From assembly GCA_021654635.1 (NCBI GenBank), contig AP025179.1, forward strand, positions 2,170,001 to 2,234,000: a DNA stretch of 64,000 nucleotides. Direction: 5' to 3'. The DNA is from Mycobacterium kiyosense (GTDB lineage: Bacteria > Actinomycetota > Actinomycetes > Mycobacteriales > Mycobacteriaceae). A program made the translations under genes and the position numbers. Of this stretch, positions 38,108-47,498 are shown piece after piece. How positions within the stretch are numbered: position 1 is the first letter of the stretch; each line of letters opens with the position of its first letter. The notes below the pieces were generated by a model, which was given only the letters and a program-made list of their open reading frames with translations, was not told the origin of the DNA and searched no databases.

Positions 38108-39385
38108 ATGGGCAACCACCGCGACAGCAGCGACAGGGGAGCATTCCGGACGAACAGGGTCCGGGCGAACAGGGTCGATCCGATCTGGTATGCGCCGACC
38201 TTGTTCATCGCGGTCGCGCTGCTGATCGCCCTGACCGCGGGCGCCTTCACCGGTAAATTCGACGCCTTCGTGCCGCTGACCCTGGTGTCCGAGCGGGCCG
38301 GGCTGGTGATGGAGTCGGGCGCCAAGGTCAAGTTGCGCGGCGTGCAGGTCGGCCAGGTGGCCTCGATCGGCACCGACAGCAAAGCCGCTCGGCTGCAACT
38401 GAAGATGCAGCCGGACGCATTCAAGTTCCTGCCGAGCAACGTCGAGGCCGAAATCAAGTCGACCACCGCGTTCGGGTCCAAATACGTCGAGCTGACCGTG
38501 CCCGAACATCCCAGCCCCGCGAAACTGAAACCCGGCGCCGTGCTGCACTCCCGCAATGTGACGGTGGAAGTCAACACGGTCTTCGAGAACCTGCAGTCGG
38601 TGCTCCAGGCCATCGACCCGGCGAAGCTGAACGCCATCCTGTCCGCGTTCGCGCAGTCGGTTCGCGGCAAGGGCGATCGGATCGGGCAGGCCATCACCGA
38701 CTCGAATCATGTTTTGCAGGCCGTCAATCCGCGTCTGGACACCATGCACCGGGACTGGAAGTTGTTCGGCAGGACGACCGCCGCGTACTCGACCGCGGCG
38801 CAGGATATTCTGTCGATACTCGACTCGGCGGCGACCACCAGCGCCACCCTCACCGACAATCAGCGGTCACTGGACGCAATGCTGTTGTCCGCCATAGGTT
38901 TCAGCCAGACCGGGATCAGCGTCATCGGCCGCAGCGAAGCGAACATCGTCCGGGCGATCAACCTGCTCGACCCGACAATGGCGCTGCTGCAGATGTATTC
39001 GCCCACCTACACGTGTCTGTTCCAGGGCGCCCAGTGGTATGTCGAGCACGGCGGCCGGGAAACCCTCGGGGGTAACGGATATTCATTCATCATGGACGCC
39101 GGGATGCTCTTCGGTGACGATCCGTACCGATACCCGAAGAACCTGCCGAAGGTCAACGCGACCGGTGGCCCCGGCGGCCGGCCCAGTTGTGGGTCGCTGC
39201 CCGACCCGAGCGCGAATTACCCGGTGCGGGCGCTGGTCACCGATACCGGGTGGGGTGCTGCGCCGAACGAGATCCGCACCAACCTGGCCGTCGGAAATCC
39301 CTGGTGGTCGAACTACTTTCCGACCACCAAGAACCCCCCGGAGCCGCCGCGTTACTTCTACCGCGGAGGACAGCCGCCACCATGA
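38108..39385 (+). CDS. mceA: MceA subunit
   Basis: A 425-residue Mce protein. One N-terminal transmembrane helix (TLFIAVALLIALTAGAF) anchors an MCE domain (about 50-150, SGAKVKLRGVQVGQV) and a helical C-terminal part that forms a needle with the other Mce chains across the periplasm. The C-terminal region (NYPVRALVTDTGWG) is soluble and proline-rich. The stop overlaps the start of mceB (ATGA). Confidence 0.92.
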   Translation: MGNHRDSSDRGAFRTNRVRANRVDPIWYAPTLFIAVALLIALTAGAFTGKFDAFVPLTLVSERAGLVMESGAKVKLRGVQVGQVASIGTDSKAARLQLKMQPDAFKFLPSNVEAEIKSTTAFGSKYVELTVPEHPSPAKLKPGAVLHSRNVTVEVNTVFENLQSVLQAIDPAKLNAILSAFAQSVRGKGDRIGQAITDSNHVLQAVNPRLDTMHRDWKLFGRTTAAYSTAAQDILSILDSAATTSATLTDNQRSLDAMLLSAIGFSQTGISVIGRSEANIVRAINLLDPTMALLQMYSPTYTCLFQGAQWYVEHGGRETLGGNGYSFIMDAGMLFGDDPYRYPKNLPKVNATGGPGGRPSCGSLPDPSANYPVRALVTDTGWGAAPNEIRTNLAVGNPWWSNYFPTTKNPPEPPRYFYRGGQPPP

Positions 39386-40422
39386 GTCAAGCTGGAAGGC
39401 CGGGCACCGCGAAGATCGCGGCCCGGGTCGCGCTGTTCACGGTGGTGTGCCTGCTGTTCACCTTCGCGTTGATCACGGTGTTCGGCCAGTTGCGGTTCGA
39501 CGACCGCACCAACTATCGGGCGTTGTTCAGCAACGTATCCGGGCTCAAGTCCGGCAACTTCGTGCGTATCGCCGGGGCCGAGGTCGGCAAGGTCGGCGAC
39601 ATCACCCTGCACCGCGACGGCACCGTGACGGTCGACTTCGCGGTCGACCGTGGTTTGCGACTGACCGAGGGCACCAAAGCCGCAGTGCGCTACGAAAACC
39701 TGATCGGCGACCGGTTTCTCGCCCTGGAGGAGGGCGCCGGATCAACCCGCCGGCTGGCTGCCGGCGCGACGATACCGCTGGCGCAGACGTCGCCGGCGCT
39801 GGATATCGACGCCCTGATCGGCGGCTTCCGCCCGTTGTTCCGCGCCCTGGACCCCGACCAGGTCAATGCGCTGTCCGGCCAACTGCTGCGCATCTTCCAG
39901 GGGCAGGGCGGCACGCTGGCCTCGGTGCTGGCCCAGACCTCGACGCTGACCTCGACCCTGGCCGGCCGCAGTGAGCTGATCGGGCTGCTGATCACCAACT
40001 TGAACACCGTGCTGCACACTTTCGCCGCGCGCGATCATGAATTCTCCGACGGCCTGGACAAACTCGCGGAATTCGTCGACGGCCTCGCCCAGCGCAAGAC
40101 CGACATCTCCACCGGACTCGCCTACGTCAACGCGGCCGCCGGCTCGATCTCCGACCTGCTGGTCCAGGCGCGCCAACCGATTCGCGACGTGGTGCACGAG
40201 ACGGACCGCATGTCGGCTCAGGTGCTTGCCGACCGGGAGTACGTCGACAGCCTGCTGCACAGCCTTCCCGACGTGTATCAGGTGTTGTCCCGGCAGGGAC
40301 TCAACGGCGACTATTTCGGCTTCTATTTCTGCGAGGTGCTGCTCAAGATGAACGGCAAGGGCGGCAACCCGGTCTACATCAAGTTGGTCGGTCAGCCCAC
40401 CGGGCGGTGCACGCCGCAATGA
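39382..40422 (+). CDS. mceB: MceB subunit
   Basis: A 346-residue Mce protein with an N-terminal helix (VALFTVVCLLFTFALITVF), an MCE domain (NFVRIAGAEVGKVGDI) and a long helical region. ATG at 39382 overlaps the mceA stop. Its own stop overlaps the mceC start (ATGA), as in all of this operon. Confidence 0.92.
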   Translation: MSQAGRPGTAKIAARVALFTVVCLLFTFALITVFGQLRFDDRTNYRALFSNVSGLKSGNFVRIAGAEVGKVGDITLHRDGTVTVDFAVDRGLRLTEGTKAAVRYENLIGDRFLALEEGAGSTRRLAAGATIPLAQTSPALDIDALIGGFRPLFRALDPDQVNALSGQLLRIFQGQGGTLASVLAQTSTLTSTLAGRSELIGLLITNLNTVLHTFAARDHEFSDGLDKLAEFVDGLAQRKTDISTGLAYVNAAAGSISDLLVQARQPIRDVVHETDRMSAQVLADREYVDSLLHSLPDVYQVLSRQGLNGDYFGFYFCEVLLKMNGKGGNPVYIKLVGQPTGRCTPQ

Positions 40423-41605
40423 GTTTCTTCAACAACCGATTCGGGGGCAAGCCCGGCAGGAAGCGCAGCCCGTTTCAGCTCGGGGTGATGGGCACTGTAC
40501 TGGTGGCCTGCCTGGTGATCGTCGCGTTCCAGTACAACAAGCTGCCGTTCGTCAACGACTACGACAACTATGCGGCCTACTTCGCTGAGGCCGGCGGCAT
40601 CAAGCCGGGCAATCAGGTCCGGGTGTCCGGCGTGGGTGTCGGCAGGGTCTCCGATATCCGCCTGGAAGGCACCAAGGTCCGCGTCGGGTTCACGGTCCGC
40701 AAGAAGGTCGAACTCGGGGACCGGACCGAAGCGGCGATCAAAACCGAAACGATCCTCGGCTCCAAGATGCTGGAGCTGACACCGCGGGGCGGGGGCCGGC
40801 TGGCGGGCGTCATTCCGCTGGAACGCACCACGTCGCCCTACGACCTACCCGATGCCCTGGGCGACCTGACAACCCAGATCAGCGGGCTGGACACCGCCCA
40901 ATTATCCACGGCGCTAACAACATTGGCGGACACCTTCAAAGAGACACCGCCGAATCTGCGGCCGGCCCTGGAGGGGGTGGCACGGTTCTCGGACACCCTG
41001 AACAACCGTGACGCCCAGCTGCGCAACTTGCTGAGCAATGCCAATAACGTCGCCGGCGTGCTGGGTCGGCGCAGCCAGCAGATCGCCACCCTGGTGTCCA
41101 ATTCCAACGCGCTGCTGGTGGCGCTGCTGCAGGAACGGGATTCGATCGACGCCCTGATGACCAGTCTGACCGCCGTCTCGCACCAGATCTCCGGACTCGT
41201 CGACGACAACCGCACCCAACTCAAGCCGGCGCTGGACAAACTCAACGGCGTACTGGAGATCCTCGACAATCGCAAGGAAGACCTGCAGCGCACCCTGCCC
41301 AAATTCAAGCGGTACGCAATGTCTTTCGGCGAGGTCCTGGGATCCGGCCCCTTCTTCAAGGCGTATGTCGCGAACCTGGTCCCCGGCCAGCTGAGCGGGC
41401 CGATCCTCGACTCCCGCATGTATGACCGGTATCTCGATCCCAACCAGCACCTGCCGTCGGAGTCGGTGGACCCGCCCACCGGGTCTGCGCCCGTACCACC
41501 CGAAGCCGCGCCGCAGCCTCTGTGGTCCCAGCCCCCCTCGCCCGGGCCGGCGCCGGGACCCCTGCTGAGCCCGAGCCCGCGCCCGCCGCAGCGGGGGCGC
41601 CGTGA
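40419..41605 (+). CDS. mceC: MceC subunit, 3' end frameshifted
   Basis: An Mce protein with an N-terminal helix (LGVMGTVLVACLVIVAF), an MCE domain (NQVRVSGVGVGRVSDI) and a proline-rich tail. The natural end is probably TGA 41603-41605, which overlaps the mceD start (GTGA) and follows a PEPAPAAAGAP-like tail in another frame. The current frame runs on through mceD out of frame. A one-base deletion in the C-rich tail (about 41520-41600) would explain this; a run of six Cs at about 41530 is one candidate. Length after correction is about 395 residues. Confidence 0.82.
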
Positions 41606-42921
41606 ACGTCAATCGCCGGGTGCTCCGGCAGGTGACCGCCGTCAGCCTGGTCCTCACCTTGACCGTCGCCTCGTTCCTGGTCGGCCGGCAACTGTGGAAA
41701 GAGGTCGACAAGAACACCTATTCGGCGTACTTCGCCAACGCCAACGGCCTTTTCGTCGGGGACGAGATCCGCATTCTCGGCGTCGCGGTGGGCGTGGTGG
41801 ACAAGATCGAGCCGCAGCCGAACAGCTCCAAGGTGACTTTCTCCGTCGAGAAGCAATATTCGGTCCCGGCCGACGCCCGCGCCGCGATCTTGTCGCCGTC
41901 GCTGGTGACTTCGCGGGCGATTCAACTCGTGCCGGCCTATTCCGGCGGTCCGAAACTGGCTGCCGGAGCGTCGATCCCGCTGAACCGCACCGCGGTGCCG
42001 GTGGAATGGGACGATTTCCGCCGCCAGCTGGAGAAGCTGACCGAGTCGTTGCAGCCGGCGGCGCCGGGCGGGGTGAACTCGCTGGGCACCTTCGTCAACT
42101 CCGCGGCGGACAACCTGCGCGGCGAGGGCGACACCGCGCGCGACACCATAATCAAGCTGTCCGAGGCGATTTCGGCGCTCGGTGACCACGCCGACGACAT
42201 CTTCAGCACGGTGCGCAATCTGCAGTTGCTGGTGTCGGCGCTGTACTCCAGCAGTGATCTGTTGGCGTCGTTCAACCAGAATCTGGCCGGCGTGACGACA
42301 GTGCTGACCAACACGCCCAACGAAATCGCCAATGCGGTAAGAGGTTTGGACGGGGCGCTGGTCGATCTGCGCGGGTTTCTCACCGAGAACCGCGAATCGA
42401 TCGGTATGACGTTCGACCGGCTGGGTTCCATCACCACCGCGCTCAACGACAGCCGCGCCGACATCAAACAGATACTGCATGTGGCCCCGACGGTGTTCCA
42501 GAACTTCGTGAACATCTACCAACCCGCGCAGGGCGCAATGACCGGAATCATCGCATTGAACAACTTCGCCGACATCCCCCAGTGGATCTGCAGCTCGATC
42601 GAGGCAGCCTCCCGGCGCGGCCTGGACCGGGTGTCGAAGCTGTGCCTGCAGTACGTCGAGCCGATCATCAAGAACCGCATCTACAACTACATTCCGGCCG
42701 GGCTCAACCCGTTCGTGGGGCCGCAGGCCCGTCCCAACGAGATCACCTACAGCGAGGACCGGCTGCGGCCCGATGCGCCCCCACCGCCCGAGGCGGTCCC
42801 GTCTCCGGACGCGGCGCCGGCCGTGCCACCGGGTCCCGCCCCGCCGCCTCGGCCGGGGCCGACCCTGCCCGACCCGGCGCTGGGCCTGGCCGGCCTGATG
42901 GTTCCGCAGGGGCCCGGATGA
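41602..42921 (+). CDS. mceD: MceD subunit
   Basis: A 439-residue Mce protein with an N-terminal helix (LRQVTAVSLVLTLTVASFLVG), an MCE domain (DEIRILGVAVGVVDKI) and a C-terminal Pro-rich tail ending MVPQGPG. GTG at 41602 fixes the mceC end. Its stop overlaps the mceE start (ATGA). Confidence 0.92.
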   Translation: MNVNRRVLRQVTAVSLVLTLTVASFLVGRQLWKEVDKNTYSAYFANANGLFVGDEIRILGVAVGVVDKIEPQPNSSKVTFSVEKQYSVPADARAAILSPSLVTSRAIQLVPAYSGGPKLAAGASIPLNRTAVPVEWDDFRRQLEKLTESLQPAAPGGVNSLGTFVNSAADNLRGEGDTARDTIIKLSEAISALGDHADDIFSTVRNLQLLVSALYSSSDLLASFNQNLAGVTTVLTNTPNEIANAVRGLDGALVDLRGFLTENRESIGMTFDRLGSITTALNDSRADIKQILHVAPTVFQNFVNIYQPAQGAMTGIIALNNFADIPQWICSSIEAASRRGLDRVSKLCLQYVEPIIKNRIYNYIPAGLNPFVGPQARPNEITYSEDRLRPDAPPPPEAVPSPDAAPAVPPGPAPPPRPGPTLPDPALGLAGLMVPQGPG

Positions 42922-44042
42922 TCAGGCGGACCGCGCTCGTCGGGCTCGCTGCCGCCTGCTTTGTGTCGCTGACCGGCTGTGACTGGCATGGGCTGAACTC
43001 GCTGAAGCTGCCTGGCACCGCCGGTGGGGGACCGGGCTCGTACACGATCCAGGCGCAGCTGCCCGACGTGGTGAACATCCAGGAGAACACCCGGGTCCGC
43101 GTGGACGACGTCACCGTCGGCAACGTCACCAAGGTCGAGGTCCAGGAATGGCACGCGCTGGTCACCATGCGCATCGATGGGGACGTCCGCCTGCCGGCCA
43201 ATGCCACCGCCAAGCTCGGGCAGACCAGCCTGCTCGGTTCGATGCACATCGAACTGGCGCCGCCCAAGGACGCCCCGCCGGTCGGCCACTGGTCAACGGA
43301 TCGGTCATCCCGCTGTCGCATGCCGGCATGTATCCCACCACCGAGCAGACCCTGGCCTCGGTGTCGGTGCTGCTCAACGGTGGGGGACTGGGTCAGCTTG
43401 CAGGAAATCACCCAGGCGGTGGCCAAGGCGTTCGCCGGCCGCGAGAACGACATGCGAAGCCTGCTGCACCAACTCGACGAGTTCATTGCCGGCACGAATG
43501 CGCAAACCGACGACATCATCGCCGCCGCAGAGAATCTCAACGCGCTGACGGGCCAGTTCGCCGCCAAGGACCAGGTCGTCGACCGGGCTGTGACCACCGT
43601 GCCGAAAGCGCTTGCGGTCCTGGCCCAGGAGCGCGCCGCCATCGCCGACGCGATCGACCAACTCGGCAAGTTCAGTGCCATCGCGGCCGACACCGTCCGC
43701 CAGAGCAAGCAGTCGCTGGTCGAGAACCTGCGCAACATCGCCCCGGTGCTGCGCAGGCTGGCCGACGCCGGCCCGTCGCTCACCAAGGGTTTGGACGGGC
43801 TGGCGACCTACCCGTGGCCGACCTCCACGGTCCGCAACTGGTTCCGTGGTGACTACGCCAATCTCACGATGATCGTCGACTTGACGTTGAGCCGCATCGA
43901 CACCGGCATCTTCACCGGCTCCCGCTGGGAAGGCAACCTCACCCAGCTCGAACTGCAGTGGGGCCGCACCATCGGCATGCAGCCCAGCCCGGCCACCGCG
44001 GGCAACCCGCTGACCTTCCCGTACCACGACGGGGGGTACTGA
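42918..44042 (+). CDS. mceE: MceE lipoprotein, frame broken twice
   Basis: The lipoprotein of the complex: MIRRTALVGLAAACFVSLTGC has a lipobox (LTGC) at Cys21. The MCE domain includes TRVRVDDVTVGNVTKV. The frame is lost at about 43286 (GGCCAC where GGCCCAC is expected) and regained at about 43398 (one extra T in CTTGCAG). In the intended frame the middle reads PLVNGSVIPLSHAGMYPTTE and LNGGGLGQLQEIT, as in other MceE/LprK proteins. The two events cancel, so about 37 residues would be scrambled if the sequence is right. Confidence 0.85.
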   Translation: MIRRTALVGLAAACFVSLTGCDWHGLNSLKLPGTAGGGPGSYTIQAQLPDVVNIQENTRVRVDDVTVGNVTKVEVQEWHALVTMRIDGDVRLPANATAKLGQTSLLGSMHIELAPPKDAPPVGHWSTDRSSRCRMPACIPPPSRPWPRCRCCSTVGDWVSLQEITQAVAKAFAGRENDMRSLLHQLDEFIAGTNAQTDDIIAAAENLNALTGQFAAKDQVVDRAVTTVPKALAVLAQERAAIADAIDQLGKFSAIAADTVRQSKQSLVENLRNIAPVLRRLADAGPSLTKGLDGLATYPWPTSTVRNWFRGDYANLTMIVDLTLSRIDTGIFTGSRWEGNLTQLELQWGRTIGMQPSPATAGNPLTFPYHDGGY

Positions 44043-45542
44043 ATGCTGCGCCTGAACCGCAAAACCTGGATTCAATTGGCCGTGCTGTTCGTGGTGACCA
44101 TAGTTTCCTGTGGCGCAATGGCATTCAACTACATGAAGCTGCCCGAGACGTTGTTCGGGATCGGGGAGTACACCGTCAGCGTCGACTTGCCGCAGTCCGG
44201 CGGGTTGTACGAGAACTCGGTCGTCACCTACCGCGGCACCGATGTGGGCCAGGTCAAGTCGGTGAACGTCACCGCCACCGGCGTACGCGCCGTGCTGGCT
44301 TTGCGGTCCGGGGTCAAGGTGCCCGCCGACGTTCAGGCATCCGTGCACAGCCGCTCGGCGATCGGGGAGCAGTACATCGAGTTGACCCCGCTGTCGGGTC
44401 AGCAGCCGGAATCCGGGACGCAGTCAGGCCACGCCCGGTCGCTGGGCAACGGGGACGTCATCTCCGCGGGTCACGTCGACGTACCTGTCGACATCGGCCG
44501 ACTGCTGGACATGACCAACCGTGCGCTGCAAGCGATTCCGCGGGAGAACCTGCGCACGGTGATCAACGAGTCCGATCGCGCGGTCGCTGGACTGGGCCCG
44601 GAACTGTCCCGGATTGTGGACGGGTCAACGGCATTGGCGATCGCGGCGGGACAGAACGTCGGCCCGCTGACCACGCTGATCGACCAGGCGCCGCCGGTGC
44701 TGAACTCCCAGGTGCAGACCGCTGACGCGATCGCGACGTGGGCACACCGGACCGCCGCGATCACGGCGCAGTTCCAGGCCCAGGATGCGGCCCTGCGGGA
44801 TCTCTTGCGGCAGGGCAGTTCCGGGCTGGAAGAAGGCCGGACGATGCTCGACCGCGTGGCGCCCGCGGTACCGGTGTTGTTCGCCAACCTGGTGAGCCTG
44901 GGTGACATCGCCGTCGTCTACCGCCATGACATCGAACAGATTCTGGTGCTGGCGCCGCAGGGCATCGCCGTGATGGCCGGGTCGTTGGTCCCCAACACCG
45001 CCACCAAGCAGGACTATCGCGGTTTCTATCTGGACTTCAATCTCAACATGAACCTGCCGCCACCCTGCACGACCGGCTTCCTACCGCCGACACAGCGACG
45101 TTCGCCGGCCAGCGTGGACGCGCCCGACCGCCCGGCGGCCGAACTGTACTGCCGGCTGCCGCAGGATTCCGAACTCAATGTCCGTGGCGCGCGCAACATT
45201 CCGTGCGAGACCAAGCCGTGGAAGCGGGCCCCGACCGTCGAAATGTGTGAAAGCGACGAGGAGTACGTGCCACTCAACGACGGCTACAACTGGAAGGGCG
45301 ACCCCAATGCCACCACCACCGGCCAGGGGGTGCCGCAGTATCCGCCGGGCCAGGACCCGCGGCTGCCACCGCCCCGCGGCACCGCACCGGCACCGGTGCC
45401 GCCGCCGGCGCCGGTGGCGGTGGCCACCTACGACCCGGCCACCGGCGACTACGTGGGACCCGACGGGCACCGCTACACCGAATCCGATCTGGCGCATCCA
45501 CGTGCCAAAAACTGGCAGTCGCTGCTGGTGCCCACACCGTGA
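44043..45542 (+). CDS. mceF: MceF subunit
   Basis: A 499-residue Mce protein, the last of the six. It has an N-terminal helix (IQLAVLFVVTIVSCGAMAF), an MCE domain (SVVTYRGTDVGQVKSV), a Cys-rich segment (CTTGFLP, YCRLPQ, PCETK, MCESDEE) and a Pro-rich tail. ATG follows the mceE stop directly. The two Mce-associated genes come next. Confidence 0.92.
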   Translation: MLRLNRKTWIQLAVLFVVTIVSCGAMAFNYMKLPETLFGIGEYTVSVDLPQSGGLYENSVVTYRGTDVGQVKSVNVTATGVRAVLALRSGVKVPADVQASVHSRSAIGEQYIELTPLSGQQPESGTQSGHARSLGNGDVISAGHVDVPVDIGRLLDMTNRALQAIPRENLRTVINESDRAVAGLGPELSRIVDGSTALAIAAGQNVGPLTTLIDQAPPVLNSQVQTADAIATWAHRTAAITAQFQAQDAALRDLLRQGSSGLEEGRTMLDRVAPAVPVLFANLVSLGDIAVVYRHDIEQILVLAPQGIAVMAGSLVPNTATKQDYRGFYLDFNLNMNLPPPCTTGFLPPTQRRSPASVDAPDRPAAELYCRLPQDSELNVRGARNIPCETKPWKRAPTVEMCESDEEYVPLNDGYNWKGDPNATTTGQGVPQYPPGQDPRLPPPRGTAPAPVPPPAPVAVATYDPATGDYVGPDGHRYTESDLAHPRAKNWQSLLVPTP

Positions 45543-45557
45543 AAGGTAAGGAGCAAT

Positions 45558-46199
45558 ATGACCGACGAGCCGTCCGACCACGCCGGGGCCACCGGTGACA
45601 CCGACGACACCGGTGAATCCGGCCAGGCCCCGCAGGTGACCGACGCTGATGTCGAGCAGCCGGACGCCGAGACGTCCGCGCGCCGGAGGCTGTGGCGGGT
45701 GCCGAATCCGCTTGGCCGCCTTACCCATGCCGGGCGCGCCCTAGTGGCCAGCGGGCTCGTCGTGGCCGCGCTCGCCGGCCTGACCGGTTGGCTCGGCTAC
45801 CGCGGCTACGAGCGGCACCAGGCCCGGGTTCAGCGCCAGTTGTTCATCCAGACGGCCCGACAGGGCGCCGTGAATCTCACGACGCTCAACTACACCGAGA
45901 TCGACGCCGACGTACAGCGAATCCTCGATTCGGCCACCGGCGCGTTCCGCGACGATTTCGAGCATCGGGCCAAACCGTTCATCGAACTCGTCAAAGCCGC
46001 GCAGTCGAAATCGGAGGGCACCGTCACCGAAGCCGGACTGGAATCCCAGCAGGGGGACTCGGCCAGGGTAATGGTGGCGGTGGCGGTGAAGTCGCGGACC
46101 GCGGCCGGTGAGGAGGCGCCACGGGAGTGGCGGATGCGAATCGAGGTCCAAGCCGTCGGCAACGATGTCAAGATGTCGAACGTGGTGTTCGTGCCATGA
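45558..46199 (+). CDS. Mce-associated membrane protein 1
   Basis: A 213-residue protein with an acidic, disordered N-terminus of about 65 residues, one transmembrane helix (ALVASGLVVAALAGLTGWLGY) and an extracytoplasmic domain of the SnoaL/NTF2-like type seen in Mce-associated (Mas/Mam) proteins. An AAGGTAAGGAG ribosome-binding site precedes the ATG. The stop overlaps the next gene (ATGA). Confidence 0.82.
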   Translation: MTDEPSDHAGATGDTDDTGESGQAPQVTDADVEQPDAETSARRRLWRVPNPLGRLTHAGRALVASGLVVAALAGLTGWLGYRGYERHQARVQRQLFIQTARQGAVNLTTLNYTEIDADVQRILDSATGAFRDDFEHRAKPFIELVKAAQSKSEGTVTEAGLESQQGDSARVMVAVAVKSRTAAGEEAPREWRMRIEVQAVGNDVKMSNVVFVP

Positions 46200-46867
46200 C
46201 AACGCTGCGCGAACATACCGCCGAAACATCGACGCACGAAGAGGATTCGCCGTTCGACGAGACCACGCCGGCTGCCGAACTCGAAACAGCGGCAGCAGCC
46301 GAAGAGGCGGACGAACACTCCGCCGAGGACGTGTCCGATGACTCCGACGGTGATGCCCAGACCAACCGGCATCCGACGCCGATCGCGTGGGTGCGGGTGC
46401 TGGCCTTCGGCCTGCTGCCGGGGATCGCGCTGTTGCTTGCGCTGACGGCCGGTTATTTCAAATGGGTGGACCTGTCCGGGGCCGACGAATCGCAGGCGCG
46501 CGCCGAATCGGTGCGGGCCGCCAGCGACGACGCGGTCGCGCTGTTGTCCTACGGTCCGGACTCGGCGGAGAAAGAACTCGATGCGGCGCGCGAGCGGCTG
46601 ACCGGAGAATTCAAGGATGCCTACACGTCGTTGACCCGTCAGGTCGTGATCCCCGGCGCCAAGCAGAAGCACATCATGGCTGCGGCCAAAGTGACTGCGG
46701 CGTCGTCGGTTTCGGCGACCCAGAATCACGCCGTCGTGCTGTTGTTCGTGAATCAGACCGTCACCGTCGGCGACGGCGGCACCCCCACCGACACTCAGCC
46801 GGTGATCCGGGTGACGCTGGACAAGGTCGGCGGGCGCTGGCTCGTGTCGCGCTTCGATCCGGTGTGA
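46196..46867 (+). CDS. Mce-associated membrane protein 2
   Basis: A 223-residue protein with an acidic N-terminus of about 60 residues, a transmembrane helix (VLAFGLLPGIALLLALTAGYF), and an extracytoplasmic domain with the family-like core TRQVVIPGAKQKHIMAAAKV. It is a paralogue of the preceding protein. ATG at 46196 overlaps the preceding stop. Confidence 0.82.
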   Translation: MTTLREHTAETSTHEEDSPFDETTPAAELETAAAAEEADEHSAEDVSDDSDGDAQTNRHPTPIAWVRVLAFGLLPGIALLLALTAGYFKWVDLSGADESQARAESVRAASDDAVALLSYGPDSAEKELDAARERLTGEFKDAYTSLTRQVVIPGAKQKHIMAAAKVTAASSVSATQNHAVVLLFVNQTVTVGDGGTPTDTQPVIRVTLDKVGGRWLVSRFDPV

Positions 46868-46879
46868 GCGAGGGACCCC

Positions 46880-47383
46880 ATGACCGGTTTGATCCGATGC
46901 GCAACCCGCTCGGCGGCTGTCGTCGCGCTCGCGGCGGCAGCGGGATGGGTGGCACCTATCGCCGGCGCCGACAACAAGCGGCTCAACGACAGTGTCGTGT
47001 CCGGCGTCTACACGATTCAGCACCGAAACGGCTGCACGAACGACGTCGTGATGAACAACTCGCTGTACCTGGCCGCACAGTGGCACGCCGACGACATGAT
47101 CAACAACCGAAACATCAACGACGACATGGGATCCGACGGTTCGACCCCGCAGGGCAGGGCTGAGGCCGCCGGGTTTCGCGGCCGTGTCGCCGAGACCGTG
47201 GCGATCAACCCGGCGCTGGCCATCAGCGGCCTCGAAGTGATGCGGCAGTGGACCGACAACCCGGATTATCTTGCGATCATGCGGGATTGCACGAACACCG
47301 CGATGGGTGTCTGGTCGAACAACAGCCTGGACCGCAGCGTCGTGGTCGCCTTGTACGGCCAGCCCGAGCAGCGGCGACGCTGA
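46880..47383 (+). CDS. Secreted CAP/SCP-like protein
   Basis: A 167-residue protein with a signal peptide (SAAVVALAAAAGWVAPIAGA) and a compact domain with CAP-like features: NSLYLAAQWHADDMINNRNI and GFRGRVAETVA. The usual CAP His/Glu pair may correspond to His90 and Glu126, but this is not certain. It is 12 bases after the second Mce-associated gene and appears to close the operon. Confidence 0.7.
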   Translation: MTGLIRCATRSAAVVALAAAAGWVAPIAGADNKRLNDSVVSGVYTIQHRNGCTNDVVMNNSLYLAAQWHADDMINNRNINDDMGSDGSTPQGRAEAAGFRGRVAETVAINPALAISGLEVMRQWTDNPDYLAIMRDCTNTAMGVWSNNSLDRSVVVALYGQPEQRRR

Positions 47384-47498
47384 CCCGGCGGGTGCACCAG
47401 ATTAAACTCACCGTGATTGAATCCGGCCCTCGTTAAGCCCGCGCGGATCGTGGGAACCCAAGGCAGCACGTAACCAAGGCGCAGGGAGTAAAGACCGG

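Noticed and set aside
41606..42185. Continuation of the mceC reading frame through mceD
   Set aside because: The frame turns into Arg/Gly-rich nonsense exactly where mceD has its helix and MCE domain in another frame, so it is an artefact of the mceC frame break.
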